A stretch of 33,454 bases of DNA, from NCBI RefSeq assembly GCF_002413825.1, contig NZ_DHXT01000074.1, positions 18,695-52,148 of the forward strand, written 5' to 3'. The position numbers and the translations under genes were made by a program. This DNA comes from Rhodoferax sp. UBA5149 (lineage in GTDB: Bacteria; Pseudomonadota; Gammaproteobacteria; Burkholderiales; Burkholderiaceae_C). Under the pieces are notes generated by a model. It was not told the origin of the DNA and ran no database searches. It worked only from the letters and a program-made list of their open reading frames with translations. Positions 15,754-23,058 of this stretch are shown here, piece by piece (the first letter of the stretch is position 1; every line of letters begins with the position of its first letter).

Positions 15754-18700
15754 TCAAGCCGATTTTTGCACCGCCTGCGGACTGCGAAACTGGGCCAGTT
15801 GGGCCTCCCAATTCTGACGTGCGGCCTTGAGGTTGCGCGTTTTCACATGCCCAAAACCCTTGATTTGCTCGGGGATACGGGCAATGCCCAAGGCCAGTAG
15901 GTAGCGATCCTGGTCGCGTGCTGCAGGGCGCTCGCCCTCCAGCGCACGCAGTATCTCTTCCACGCTGGCGCGGTACTCGATGATCAGCGCACGCTCCTGC
16001 CGGCGCTCCTCGGACCGGCCGAAAATATCCAGCGCCGTACCACGCAGGCCCTTGAGCCGGGCCAGCACTTTGAAGGCCGTCAACATGGCGGGACCAAATT
16101 TTTGCTTCTGCAACTCGCCGCGCTCGTTCTTCTTGGCCCACAGGGGCGGCGCCAGGTGGTAGTGGAGCTTGAAGTCACCTTCAAACAAGGTGTTGATCTT
16201 GGCGTGGAATGCGCTGTCGGTGTGCAGGCGGGCGACCTCGTACTCATCCTTGTAAGCCATCAGCTTGAACAGATAGCGGGCCACGGCCTCGGTCAGCGCC
16301 AGGCTCTTCTCGCCAGCGGACTCGTCCACGCCTCTCACCTTCTGCACAAAGGCTTTGTAACTTTCGGCGTAGGCAGCATTCTGGTAAGCGATGAGAAACG
16401 CCACCCGCTTGGCGATCAGCTCATCGAGCGAGCTGCGTTTGGCGAACGCCACCACCTGCCCCGGATTGACCAGTTTTTCAACCGCTTCGCGGTCGTGCGC
16501 CGCCCGGCGACCCCATTCAAACGCGGTCTTGTTTTGCGCCACGGCCACCGCGTTGAGCTCGATAGCCCGCAACAGCGACGCTTTGTCCAGCGGAATCCAG
16601 CCTTTTTGCCAGGCGTAGCCCAGCATCATCGGATTGGTGTAAATGCTGTCTCCCATCAGTTGCGTGGCTGCGGCATCCGCGTTGAAAGTACCCACCGCAG
16701 CCAGCCCCACCGCCTTGACCACCTCACTGACGCAGGCGTCTGCAGGGTTGACCCAGTTGCTATTGGTGACAAAGGCCGCCGTCGGCGCGGCATGTGAGTT
16801 GAGCGCCACATGGGTGCGCCCCTGACGCATGCGCAGCACGGTTTCCTTGCTCGCCGCCACGATCGGGTCGCAACCGATGATGAGATCGGCCGCCGCCATG
16901 CTGACGCGGGTGGTGCGAATATCGCCCTGATTCGCGCCAATCAGCACATGGCTCCAGGTGGCACCGCCCTTCTGGGCCAGGCCGCCGGCATCCTGCGTCA
17001 CGATGCCCCGGCCCTCCAGATGCGCGGCCACGCCCAGCAACTGGCCGATGGTGATGACGCCGGTGCCACCCACACCCGCCACCACAATCCCCCAAACCTT
17101 GCTGTCCGAACCCTGAATTGAAGGAATGACGGGCTCCGGCAGCACGCCCAGCTCAAATGGTGATGGCCCCTTGCCCTTGGCCTTCTTCTTGAGCTGTCCG
17201 CCCTCGACCGTGACGAAACTCGGGCAAAAACCCTTGGTGCAGGAATAGTCCTTGTTGCAGGTGCTCTGGTTGATCTGGCGCTTGCGACCGAACTCGGTCT
17301 CGAGCGGCTCCACGCTCAGGCAGTTGGACTGCACACTGCAGTCGCCACAGCCTTCGCACACCAGTTCGTTGATGACCACGCGTTTGGCCGGATCCACCAG
17401 GGTGCCGCGCTTGCGGCGGCGGCGCTTCTCAGTCGCACAAGTCTGGTCATAAATAATGACCGTGGTGCCCAAGATGACGCGGAACTCGCGCTGGATGCGG
17501 TCCAGTTCGTCGCGGTGATGCACCTCAACGCCCTCCACCAGTTTGATGCCATCGTACTTTTCGGGTTCATCCGTCACCACGACTATTTTGATAGCGCCTT
17601 CGGCCCGCATGCTCTGCGCAATCTGCGCCACCGAGTGCCCTTCAGGCCGTTCACCAATCTGCTGGCCCCCGGTCATGGCCACCGCGTCGTTGTAAAGAAT
17701 CTTGTAGGTGATGTTGACACCGGCCGCAATGCTCTGGCGCACGGCCAGCAGACCGCTGTGGAAGTAGGTGCCGTCACCCAGATTGGCAAACATATGCTGG
17801 TCGTGGCTGAAGGGCTGCTGACCGACCCAGGGCACGCCCTCGCCGCCCATCTGGGTAAAGCCCACCGTGGCGCGATCCATCCAGACGCTCATGAAGTGGC
17901 AGCCAATGCCGGCCATGGCACGCGAACCTTCGGGCACGCGGGTAGAAGTATTGTGCGGGCAACCGGAACAGAACCAGGGCTGCCGCTCGGCCTTGACCTC
18001 GACCACCTGCATGGCACGCTCTTTGGCGTCGAGAATCGCCAGCTGGGCGTCAATGCGGGCGCCAATATGCGCATCCACGCCGATTTTTTTCAAGCGCTGC
18101 GCAATGGCGCGGGCGATGATGGCGGGCGACAGGTCGGCGTTGGCCCTAAGGAGCGTGTTGGCCGTCGGATTGGAATTCGACCATTCGCCGCCACTGAATT
18201 CACCTTCACCCTCGTTGAACTTGCCCAGCACGTTGGGCCGCACGTCGGCGCGCCAGTTATAAAGCTCTTCCTTCAGCTGGTATTCGATGACCTGGCGCTT
18301 TTCCTCGATCACCAGGATTTCCTGCAGGCCGGTGGCGAATTCGCGGGTGAGCTGCGCTTCGAGCGGCCACACCACGCCGACCTTGTGCAGGCGAATGCCC
18401 ACCTGCCGGCAGGTCGCATCGTCCAGCCCCAGGTCAATCAGCGCCTGACGCGTGTCACTGAACGCCTTGCCACTGGCGATCAGCCCGAGGCGGTCGTTCT
18501 TGCCTTCAATGACGTTGTAGTTCAGGCGGTTGGCACGGATATAGGCCAACGCGGCGTACCACTTGTAATGGAATAGCCGCGCTTCCTGCTCCAGCGCCTG
18601 ATCGGGCCAACGAATATGCAGGCCGCCGGGCGGCATTTCAAAGTCGGTCGGTATTCTGATCTGTACCCGATCCGGATCAATCATGGCGGTGGCGCTGGAC

Positions 18701-19356
18701 TCCACGATTTCCTGAATCGTCTTCATGCCGGCCCAGACGCCCGAGAAACGACTCAGGGCAAAGGCATGAATGCCCAGATCGAGAATCTCCTGCACGGTGG
18801 ACGGGAAAAACACCGGCGTGCCGCAAGCCTTGAAAATATGGTCGCTTTGGTGCGCCGACGTCGAGCTTTTGGAAATGTGGTCGTCTCCCGCCACCGCGAT
18901 CACGCCGCCCCAGGGCGTGGTGCCGGCCATGTTGGCGTGCTTGAACACGTCGCTGCAGCGGTCCACGCCCGGGCCCTTGCCGTACCAGATGCCGAACACG
19001 CCATCAAACTTGTTGCTGCCGGGCGGTGCAAAGCCCAGTTGCTGGGTGCCCCACAAGGCGGTGGCAGCCAGCTCTTCGTTGACGCCCGGCTGAAAAATGA
19101 TGTTTTGCGCCTTGAGGTATTTCTCGGCCTTGACCAGCGCCTGGTCATAGCCGCCCAGCGGCGAGCCGCGGTAGCCGCTGATGAAACCGGCCGTGTTTTT
19201 GCCCAGCTGCTGGTCGCGCAGGCGCTGCAGCATGGGCAGCTTGACCAGCGCCTGCACGCCGCTCATGAACGCGCGACCGTAGTCGAGCGAATATTTGTCA
19301 TCCAGCGTCACCGTTTCCAGTGCTTTGCGGATGTGTTCAGGCAACGGTGCATTCAT
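15754..19356 (-). CDS. Indolepyruvate ferredoxin oxidoreductase family protein (single-chain IorAB-like)
   Basis: A 1200-residue cytosolic enzyme of the thiamine-diphosphate/iron-sulfur 2-oxoacid oxidoreductase superfamily. It probably oxidises arylpyruvates or similar 2-oxo acids to acyl-CoA, passing electrons to ferredoxin. Order: N-terminal pyrimidine-binding part (FISGYRGSPLGGYDQAL near 57-75); thiamine-binding part with FCSGCPHNTSTRVPEGSRA and GIGCHFM; a cysteine-rich Fe-S segment at about 660-715 (CEGCGDC, CLSVEPLETEFGRKRQINQ, CNKDYSC, CPSF); and the gamma-type domain from about 755 (VVAGVGGTGVITIGQLLG, QDAGGLAQKGGATWSHV). The archaeal enzyme has two subunits; the fused form is common in Proteobacteria. 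GGAG precedes the ATG. It diverges from an lrp/asnC gene, which suggests amino-acid-responsive control. The exact substrate cannot be read from sequence. Confidence 0.9.
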   Translation of the reverse strand: MNAPLPEHIRKALETVTLDDKYSLDYGRAFMSGVQALVKLPMLQRLRDQQLGKNTAGFISGYRGSPLGGYDQALVKAEKYLKAQNIIFQPGVNEELAATALWGTQQLGFAPPGSNKFDGVFGIWYGKGPGVDRCSDVFKHANMAGTTPWGGVIAVAGDDHISKSSTSAHQSDHIFKACGTPVFFPSTVQEILDLGIHAFALSRFSGVWAGMKTIQEIVESSATAMIDPDRVQIRIPTDFEMPPGGLHIRWPDQALEQEARLFHYKWYAALAYIRANRLNYNVIEGKNDRLGLIASGKAFSDTRQALIDLGLDDATCRQVGIRLHKVGVVWPLEAQLTREFATGLQEILVIEEKRQVIEYQLKEELYNWRADVRPNVLGKFNEGEGEFSGGEWSNSNPTANTLLRANADLSPAIIARAIAQRLKKIGVDAHIGARIDAQLAILDAKERAMQVVEVKAERQPWFCSGCPHNTSTRVPEGSRAMAGIGCHFMSVWMDRATVGFTQMGGEGVPWVGQQPFSHDQHMFANLGDGTYFHSGLLAVRQSIAAGVNITYKILYNDAVAMTGGQQIGERPEGHSVAQIAQSMRAEGAIKIVVVTDEPEKYDGIKLVEGVEVHHRDELDRIQREFRVILGTTVIIYDQTCATEKRRRRKRGTLVDPAKRVVINELVCEGCGDCSVQSNCLSVEPLETEFGRKRQINQSTCNKDYSCTKGFCPSFVTVEGGQLKKKAKGKGPSPFELGVLPEPVIPSIQGSDSKVWGIVVAGVGGTGVITIGQLLGVAAHLEGRGIVTQDAGGLAQKGGATWSHVLIGANQGDIRTTRVSMAAADLIIGCDPIVAASKETVLRMRQGRTHVALNSHAAPTAAFVTNSNWVNPADACVSEVVKAVGLAAVGTFNADAAATQLMGDSIYTNPMMLGYAWQKGWIPLDKASLLRAIELNAVAVAQNKTAFEWGRRAAHDREAVEKLVNPGQVVAFAKRSSLDELIAKRVAFLIAYQNAAYAESYKAFVQKVRGVDESAGEKSLALTEAVARYLFKLMAYKDEYEVARLHTDSAFHAKINTLFEGDFKLHYHLAPPLWAKKNERGELQKQKFGPAMLTAFKVLARLKGLRGTALDIFGRSEERRQERALIIEYRASVEEILRALEGERPAARDQDRYLLALGIARIPEQIKGFGHVKTRNLKAARQNWEAQLAQFRSPQAVQKSA

Positions 19357-19492
19357 TATTTGTAAGTCTCCAGGATGCTGGCGGGGTGCTCAGGTTGACG
19401 CCTTGCGGGCGACCGAATCAAGAATTGCCCGGCGAATGGGCGCGCAGCCCCTAACCGGAAGTAAAGTGTATGCGGGCCGCTCCGATATGTCT

Positions 19493-19532
19493 TTGCTTTC
19501 TTTACCTCGCTTACGCTAGTATTCGAAAGAAT
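19493..19532 (+). promoter_or_regulatory. Possible lrp promoter with AT-rich dyad in the divergent region
   Basis: The 197-bp gap between the oxidoreductase gene and lrp is AT-richer than its flanks near lrp. TTGCTT (19493-19498) and TAGTAT (19517-19522) are 18 bp apart. Overlapping them is attc-gaaa-gaat (19521-19532), a short dyad of the kind Lrp/AsnC proteins bind. This would suit autoregulation, but both calls are weak. Confidence 0.3.
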
Positions 19533-19553
19533 CTTGCTTAAATAACCCAATAA

Positions 19554-20036
19554 ATGGAAACCCTCGACAAATTTGACATCGCCATTCTGGCCGAGCTGCA
19601 GACTGACGGGCGCCTCAGCAACGCCGAACTCTGCGTTCGTGTGGGTCTGAGCGCGGCGCCGTGCTGGAGGCGCGTCAGAGCCTTGGAGGAGTCCGGCTTC
19701 ATCAAGGGTTACCGGGCCGAGATCGATCGCCAAAAAATCGGCCTCGGCGTATTGGCCTTCGTCCGACTGGATGCCGATCGCAACGCCGGTGACGTGCTGC
19801 GGACCCTTGAAGAGGCGATCCGCGCCATTCCCGAAGTGGTCAGTTGTCACTACATCAGCGGCACCGGCACCTTCGAGCTGCAGGTGGTCAGCCGCGACCT
19901 CAACAGCTTCAGCCAGTTCGCCCGCGATGTGCTGATCAACCTGCCCAACGTGAAAGACTTGCACACCAGCTTCTCACTGGGCGAGGTCAAGGCCAGCAGC
20001 GCCCTGCCCTTGGGCCATCTCAATCACGCGCGCTAA
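19554..20036 (+). CDS. Lrp/AsnC family transcriptional regulator
   Basis: A 160-residue DNA-binding regulator. The N-terminal winged helix-turn-helix is at about 5-55 (LDKFDIAILAELQTDGRLSNAELCVRVGLSAAPCWRRVRALEESG in parts), with the family hallmark SAAPCWRRVRALEESGFIKGY. The C-terminal RAM/ligand-binding domain runs from about 65 to 145 and includes PEVVSCHYISGTGTFELQVV. Such proteins form dimers and octamers and sense amino acids. It is divergent from the indolepyruvate oxidoreductase gene, so control of that gene, perhaps in response to aromatic or branched amino acids, is a fair inference. Its TAA stop overlaps the convergent cheV stop by two bases. The ribosome site is weak. Confidence 0.93.
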   Translation: METLDKFDIAILAELQTDGRLSNAELCVRVGLSAAPCWRRVRALEESGFIKGYRAEIDRQKIGLGVLAFVRLDADRNAGDVLRTLEEAIRAIPEVVSCHYISGTGTFELQVVSRDLNSFSQFARDVLINLPNVKDLHTSFSLGEVKASSALPLGHLNHAR

Positions 20037-20986
20037 CGCGCCAGCACCTGACGAATCGTGGTGGCCAGCTCCTCAGCGACAAACTTGGCGATATAGGCGT
20101 CGGCGCCGACACTTTTCACGTGTCCTTCGTTGGTGGTGCCGGTCAGTGACGAATGGATGACGACCGGAATCGAATTGAAACGTGCGTCCTGCTTGATGTG
20201 GCGCGTCAGGGTAAAACCATCCATCTCGGGCATTTCCAGGTCGGTCAACACCAGGGCCACTTTGTCCTTAACCGTCTTCCCTTCGGCCACGGCCTGGACC
20301 GAGAGCGCCTGCAGGCGCTCCCAGGCTTCCTTGCCGGTTTTGGTCATGATGTAGGGCACGCCCATGGCCTTGAGGCCCTGCTCGATCATCATCCGGGCCA
20401 CCGCCGAATCGTCCGCCGCGAGGATGACGGTGCCGGGCGGCAACTGCAATTGCGGCATCACGGCATCGTCCTGGAGCGCCTGATGCTCCTTCGGAAACAC
20501 GTCGCGCAGAATTTGCTCGACGTCCAGCACCTGCGCCAGTCGGGTGTTTTCGGCGTTGCCATCGAGACGGGCAATGCTGGTGACCAGGCCACCGCCGGTG
20601 CCCTCGGCCGAGAGCACCTGCTTCCATTCCAGACGCACGATCTCGTTGACTTCTTCCACCGCAAAGGCCTGGGTCGTGCGGGCAAACTCGGTGACCAGCA
20701 AAATACCCAGGCCCTTGGTGGGATTGCAGCCCACGATGAACGGCAGGTTGATCACCGGAATCATTTGCCCCCGGACATTGGCCACCCCCATGACGCTGGG
20801 CGGGGCGTTGACCATGACGGTGACCTCGGGCATCACCAAAATCTCGCGCACCTTGAAAACATTGATGCCAAACAACTCCCGCCGATCCGTACCGGGCGCT
20901 TCGCCCAGACGAAACAGCAGCAGCTCGAACATGCTGTTGCCGGCCAGGTTGGTCCGCTCGTCGATATCGCGCATTGCTGTATTCAT
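20033..20986 (-). CDS. cheV: Chemotaxis coupling protein CheV (CheW-REC)
   Basis: Scaffold that links chemoreceptors to the CheA kinase and is tuned by phosphorylation. The 317 residues hold an N-terminal CheW-like domain (about 18-165; FGINVFKVREIL, GVANVRGQMIPVINL) and a C-terminal receiver domain (about 186-315). The receiver shows acidic Asp192/Asp193, the phosphoacceptor Asp249 in LVLTDLEMPEMDGF, a Ser/Thr in VVIHSSLTG and the Lys in DAYIAKF. No other chemotaxis or flagellar gene is nearby, so it is a stand-alone cheV, as often seen. It ends in a stop codon shared with the convergent lrp gene and lies downstream of mltA's 3' end by 92 bp only in map terms: mltA is transcribed toward it on the same strand. 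Confidence 0.95.
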   Translation of the reverse strand: MNTAMRDIDERTNLAGNSMFELLLFRLGEAPGTDRRELFGINVFKVREILVMPEVTVMVNAPPSVMGVANVRGQMIPVINLPFIVGCNPTKGLGILLVTEFARTTQAFAVEEVNEIVRLEWKQVLSAEGTGGGLVTSIARLDGNAENTRLAQVLDVEQILRDVFPKEHQALQDDAVMPQLQLPPGTVILAADDSAVARMMIEQGLKAMGVPYIMTKTGKEAWERLQALSVQAVAEGKTVKDKVALVLTDLEMPEMDGFTLTRHIKQDARFNSIPVVIHSSLTGTTNEGHVKSVGADAYIAKFVAEELATTIRQVLAR

Positions 20987-21078
20987 GGGTTCATTCGTTG
21001 AAAAAATAGTGAGTCAAGCTTGGGGCCGGAAGGCGTGGCAGTGCAATGCCCGCGACGTCGATGGTAACGCGATCGGAC

Positions 21079-22230
21079 TTATTTGGGCCACAGCACCCAC
21101 AGGCGCAGCGGCTGCTTGAGACGACCCGCCAGGTCAGCGGCGGCCGCACCCCAGCCGGCAAAATAATCGGCCCGCACGGCGCCGACGATGGCGCTGCCGG
21201 TGTCCTGCGCCAGCACCAGTTTTTGCAGGCGGGCGGTCGGGCCGCTGGAGACCAGCCAGACCGGTGTGCCATAGGGAATGCTGCCGGGGTCGACCGCAAT
21301 CGAACGCCCCGGCGTCAGCGACACGCCCTGCGCGCCTTTGGGCCCCCAGGCGGCGTCCAGCTCCGACAAAGCCTCTTCCCGGAAAAACACCGTGCGCGGA
21401 TTGCTCCACAACAACTCATTGAGGCGGCCCGGATTCTGCGCCACCCAGGCCTTGATGGCGGGCCACGAGGCATCGCGCACCGCACCCTGGTCCAGCAGCC
21501 AGCGGCCGACGCTTTTATACGGCTGCTCATTGGAGCCGGCATACGCCAGCCGGACCAGGCGCTGCGTGCCGTCAGGCTGAAGAATCCGCACCCGCCCCGA
21601 GCCCTGAATCTGCAAAATCAGCGCGTCGACGGGGTCCGCCAGAAATGCGATTTCCCGGCCTTTGAGCGCTGCCTGCGCCGACGCCTGGGTGTCGATCTCC
21701 TGCCGTGTGTACCAGGGCTTGCGTTGCGCCAGTCCAATGGGTGGCTGGTACAGGGGGACGGAAAAGTCAGCGCTGGGCGTGCGCGAGGCCTGCAGCACCG
21801 GCTCAAAATAGCCGGTGAGCAAACCTTCAGCCGCGCCCGTCAAGGGCTCCACCTGGTAAGGCTGCAGCCGCGCCATCAGCCAGGCACGCTGCGCTTCTTC
21901 GCCACCGATGCTCAAGCGCCGCACCTCGCTGCACAGCGGCGCAAACGCGGGGCCCGGCCGCTCGCAACTTTTCAGCCAGGCATTCCAGGCCTCGTGCAAG
22001 GGGTCTTCACCCAGGCCTGGCAATTCCGCCCAACGCACCGCCGTCCAGCGGCTTTTGCTGCGCACAATCGGGCCGGGCAAGGCCGCGCTGTCGTCCGGCC
22101 AGCCGCCCTGGGGCAGCGCCACGGGCACGGACGGCGGGCTGCTGACGGGCGGCTGCAGCGGTGCGCTGCCACAAGCGGCCAGCATCCCTACAATCAGGGC
22201 ATTTACTACGGTACACAGGAGTCGGTTCAT
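21079..22230 (-). CDS. mltA: Membrane-bound lytic murein transglycosylase A (lipoprotein)
   Basis: Cleaves the MurNAc-GlcNAc bond of peptidoglycan, leaving 1,6-anhydroMurNAc. I start at the ATG at 22230 because it gives a lipoprotein signal, MNRLLCTVVNALIVGMLAAC, with the lipid-carrying Cys20; the longer open frame to 22395 adds residues unlike any signal. The 383-residue product has the MltA domain (LLTGYFEPVLQASR near 137-150, then ILQIQGSGRVRI near 205-216) and the C-terminal 3D domain (AVDPGSIPYGTPVWL at 312-326, AQDTGSAIVGAVRADYF at 341-357). Asp343 and Asp355 lie in the catalytic region; one should be the acid/base. Its start codon overlaps that of a small plus-strand gene (CATG), so its leader runs antisense through that gene. 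The minus strand has GAGGA 11 bases before the ATG. Confidence 0.93.
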   Translation of the reverse strand: MNRLLCTVVNALIVGMLAACGSAPLQPPVSSPPSVPVALPQGGWPDDSAALPGPIVRSKSRWTAVRWAELPGLGEDPLHEAWNAWLKSCERPGPAFAPLCSEVRRLSIGGEEAQRAWLMARLQPYQVEPLTGAAEGLLTGYFEPVLQASRTPSADFSVPLYQPPIGLAQRKPWYTRQEIDTQASAQAALKGREIAFLADPVDALILQIQGSGRVRILQPDGTQRLVRLAYAGSNEQPYKSVGRWLLDQGAVRDASWPAIKAWVAQNPGRLNELLWSNPRTVFFREEALSELDAAWGPKGAQGVSLTPGRSIAVDPGSIPYGTPVWLVSSGPTARLQKLVLAQDTGSAIVGAVRADYFAGWGAAAADLAGRLKQPLRLWVLWPK

Positions 22231-22390
22231 GAATTTGCTTTTCCTCGAAGCACTGGGAGCCATGTTGTTGTTGTTGTTGATTGTCTGGTGGACCATGTTT
22301 GCAGGGCGCACGCATGGCGAATTGCCGCCAGGCCCGACCCCCACCACCCAGGACACGACGGCGGCCTCATCCCCGGCTGAAAAGAATTGA
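22229..22390 (+). CDS. Small single-pass membrane protein, unknown function
   Basis: A 53-residue product that I do not recognise. It starts MNLLFLEALGAM, has one strong membrane helix at about 8-26 including five consecutive TTG leucine codons followed by IVWWTMF, and then a hydrophilic Pro/Thr/Ala-rich tail ending SPAEKN. AGGAG sits seven bases before the ATG, an excellent ribosome site, which is the main reason to believe it. The start codon (22229-22231) overlaps the start codon of divergent mltA (22230-22228). A TACAAT at 22189-22194, inside mltA, could be its -10 box, with no good -35. It converges with the response regulator gene 29 bp downstream. It could still be a chance frame. Confidence 0.55.
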   Translation: MNLLFLEALGAMLLLLLIVWWTMFAGRTHGELPPGPTPTTQDTTAASSPAEKN

Positions 22391-22419
22391 CGCAAGCGGG
22401 TCGTCCGGGGGCTGTTGCA

Positions 22420-23049
22420 TTAAGGGGCCAGGCGAAGCAGGTTGGCCAATTCAACCGCTGATTTAACGTCCATTTTGTCAAACACGCGCGCCCGGTGCAC
22501 CTCGACCGTTCTGACACTGATGTCCAGCCGGTCGGCAATCAATTTATTCGGCAGGCCGTCGACCACCAGGCGCATGACGTCACGTTCACGCTCGGTCAGC
22601 TCCTCTTGTCGTTCCCGCAAAAGCCCTTTTCTTCGGTCCGTCTGCAAAAACGCCTGCGATTGCGCCAGCGCCTGCTGCACCCGGTCCACCAGGGCATTGT
22701 CGTAACAGGGTTTTTCACAAAAATCAAAGGCGCCACGCTTGACGGCATCCACGGCCGTGGCGACATCGGCATGGCCGGTCAAAAATATCACGGGCATGGC
22801 CAGCTGCAGCCGGCGCTCGATCAGCCAGTCAAACAGCGCCAGGCCACTCAGGCCCGGCATGCGCACGTCCAGCAGCAGGCAACGCGGCTGATCGAGTGCC
22901 GCGCCGCGCTCCAGATGGCGCTGGAACGCTTCGGCGCTGTCAAATACTTCGCTGGTCAAGCGCCGCGAACGCAACAGCCACGCCAAAGCATCGCGCACGC
23001 TGGCGTCATCGTCCACCACATAAACCAAGGCATCAATCGCAGATTGCAT
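22420..23049 (-). CDS. FixJ/NarL-type response regulator
   Basis: A 209-residue two-component regulator. The receiver domain (about 7-125) has the acidic cluster VVDDDAS (11-17), phosphoacceptor Asp61 in CLLLDVRMPGLSG, Thr91 in FLTGHADV and Lys113 in CEKPC. The LuxR-type helix-turn-helix spans about 150-209 (LTERERDVMRLVVDGLPNKLIADRL, ISVRTVEVHRARVFDKM). The receiver pattern FLTGHADVATAVDAVKRGAFDF is typical of the FixJ/DctR/TodT group. It starts 9 bp after the sensor kinase stop, so the two form a cognate pair. The pair resembles DctS/DctR-type systems for C4-dicarboxylates, but no transporter gene lies nearby, so the signal and targets are open. Confidence 0.93.
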   Translation of the reverse strand: MQSAIDALVYVVDDDASVRDALAWLLRSRRLTSEVFDSAEAFQRHLERGAALDQPRCLLLDVRMPGLSGLALFDWLIERRLQLAMPVIFLTGHADVATAVDAVKRGAFDFCEKPCYDNALVDRVQQALAQSQAFLQTDRRKGLLRERQEELTERERDVMRLVVDGLPNKLIADRLDISVRTVEVHRARVFDKMDVKSAVELANLLRLAP

Positions 23050-23058
23050 GAGGCGATG

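Noticed and set aside
17581..17636. ctattttgatagcgcc in the oxidoreductase gene as a fourth copy of the 56-bp element
   Set aside because: Only the first dozen bases resemble the element; the rest does not align and the protein (AEGAIKIVVVT) looks like normal family sequence.
22231..22395. A 55-residue N-terminal extension of MltA
   Set aside because: It would place the lipoprotein signal and lipobox Cys in mid-protein; the ATG at 22230 is the sensible start.
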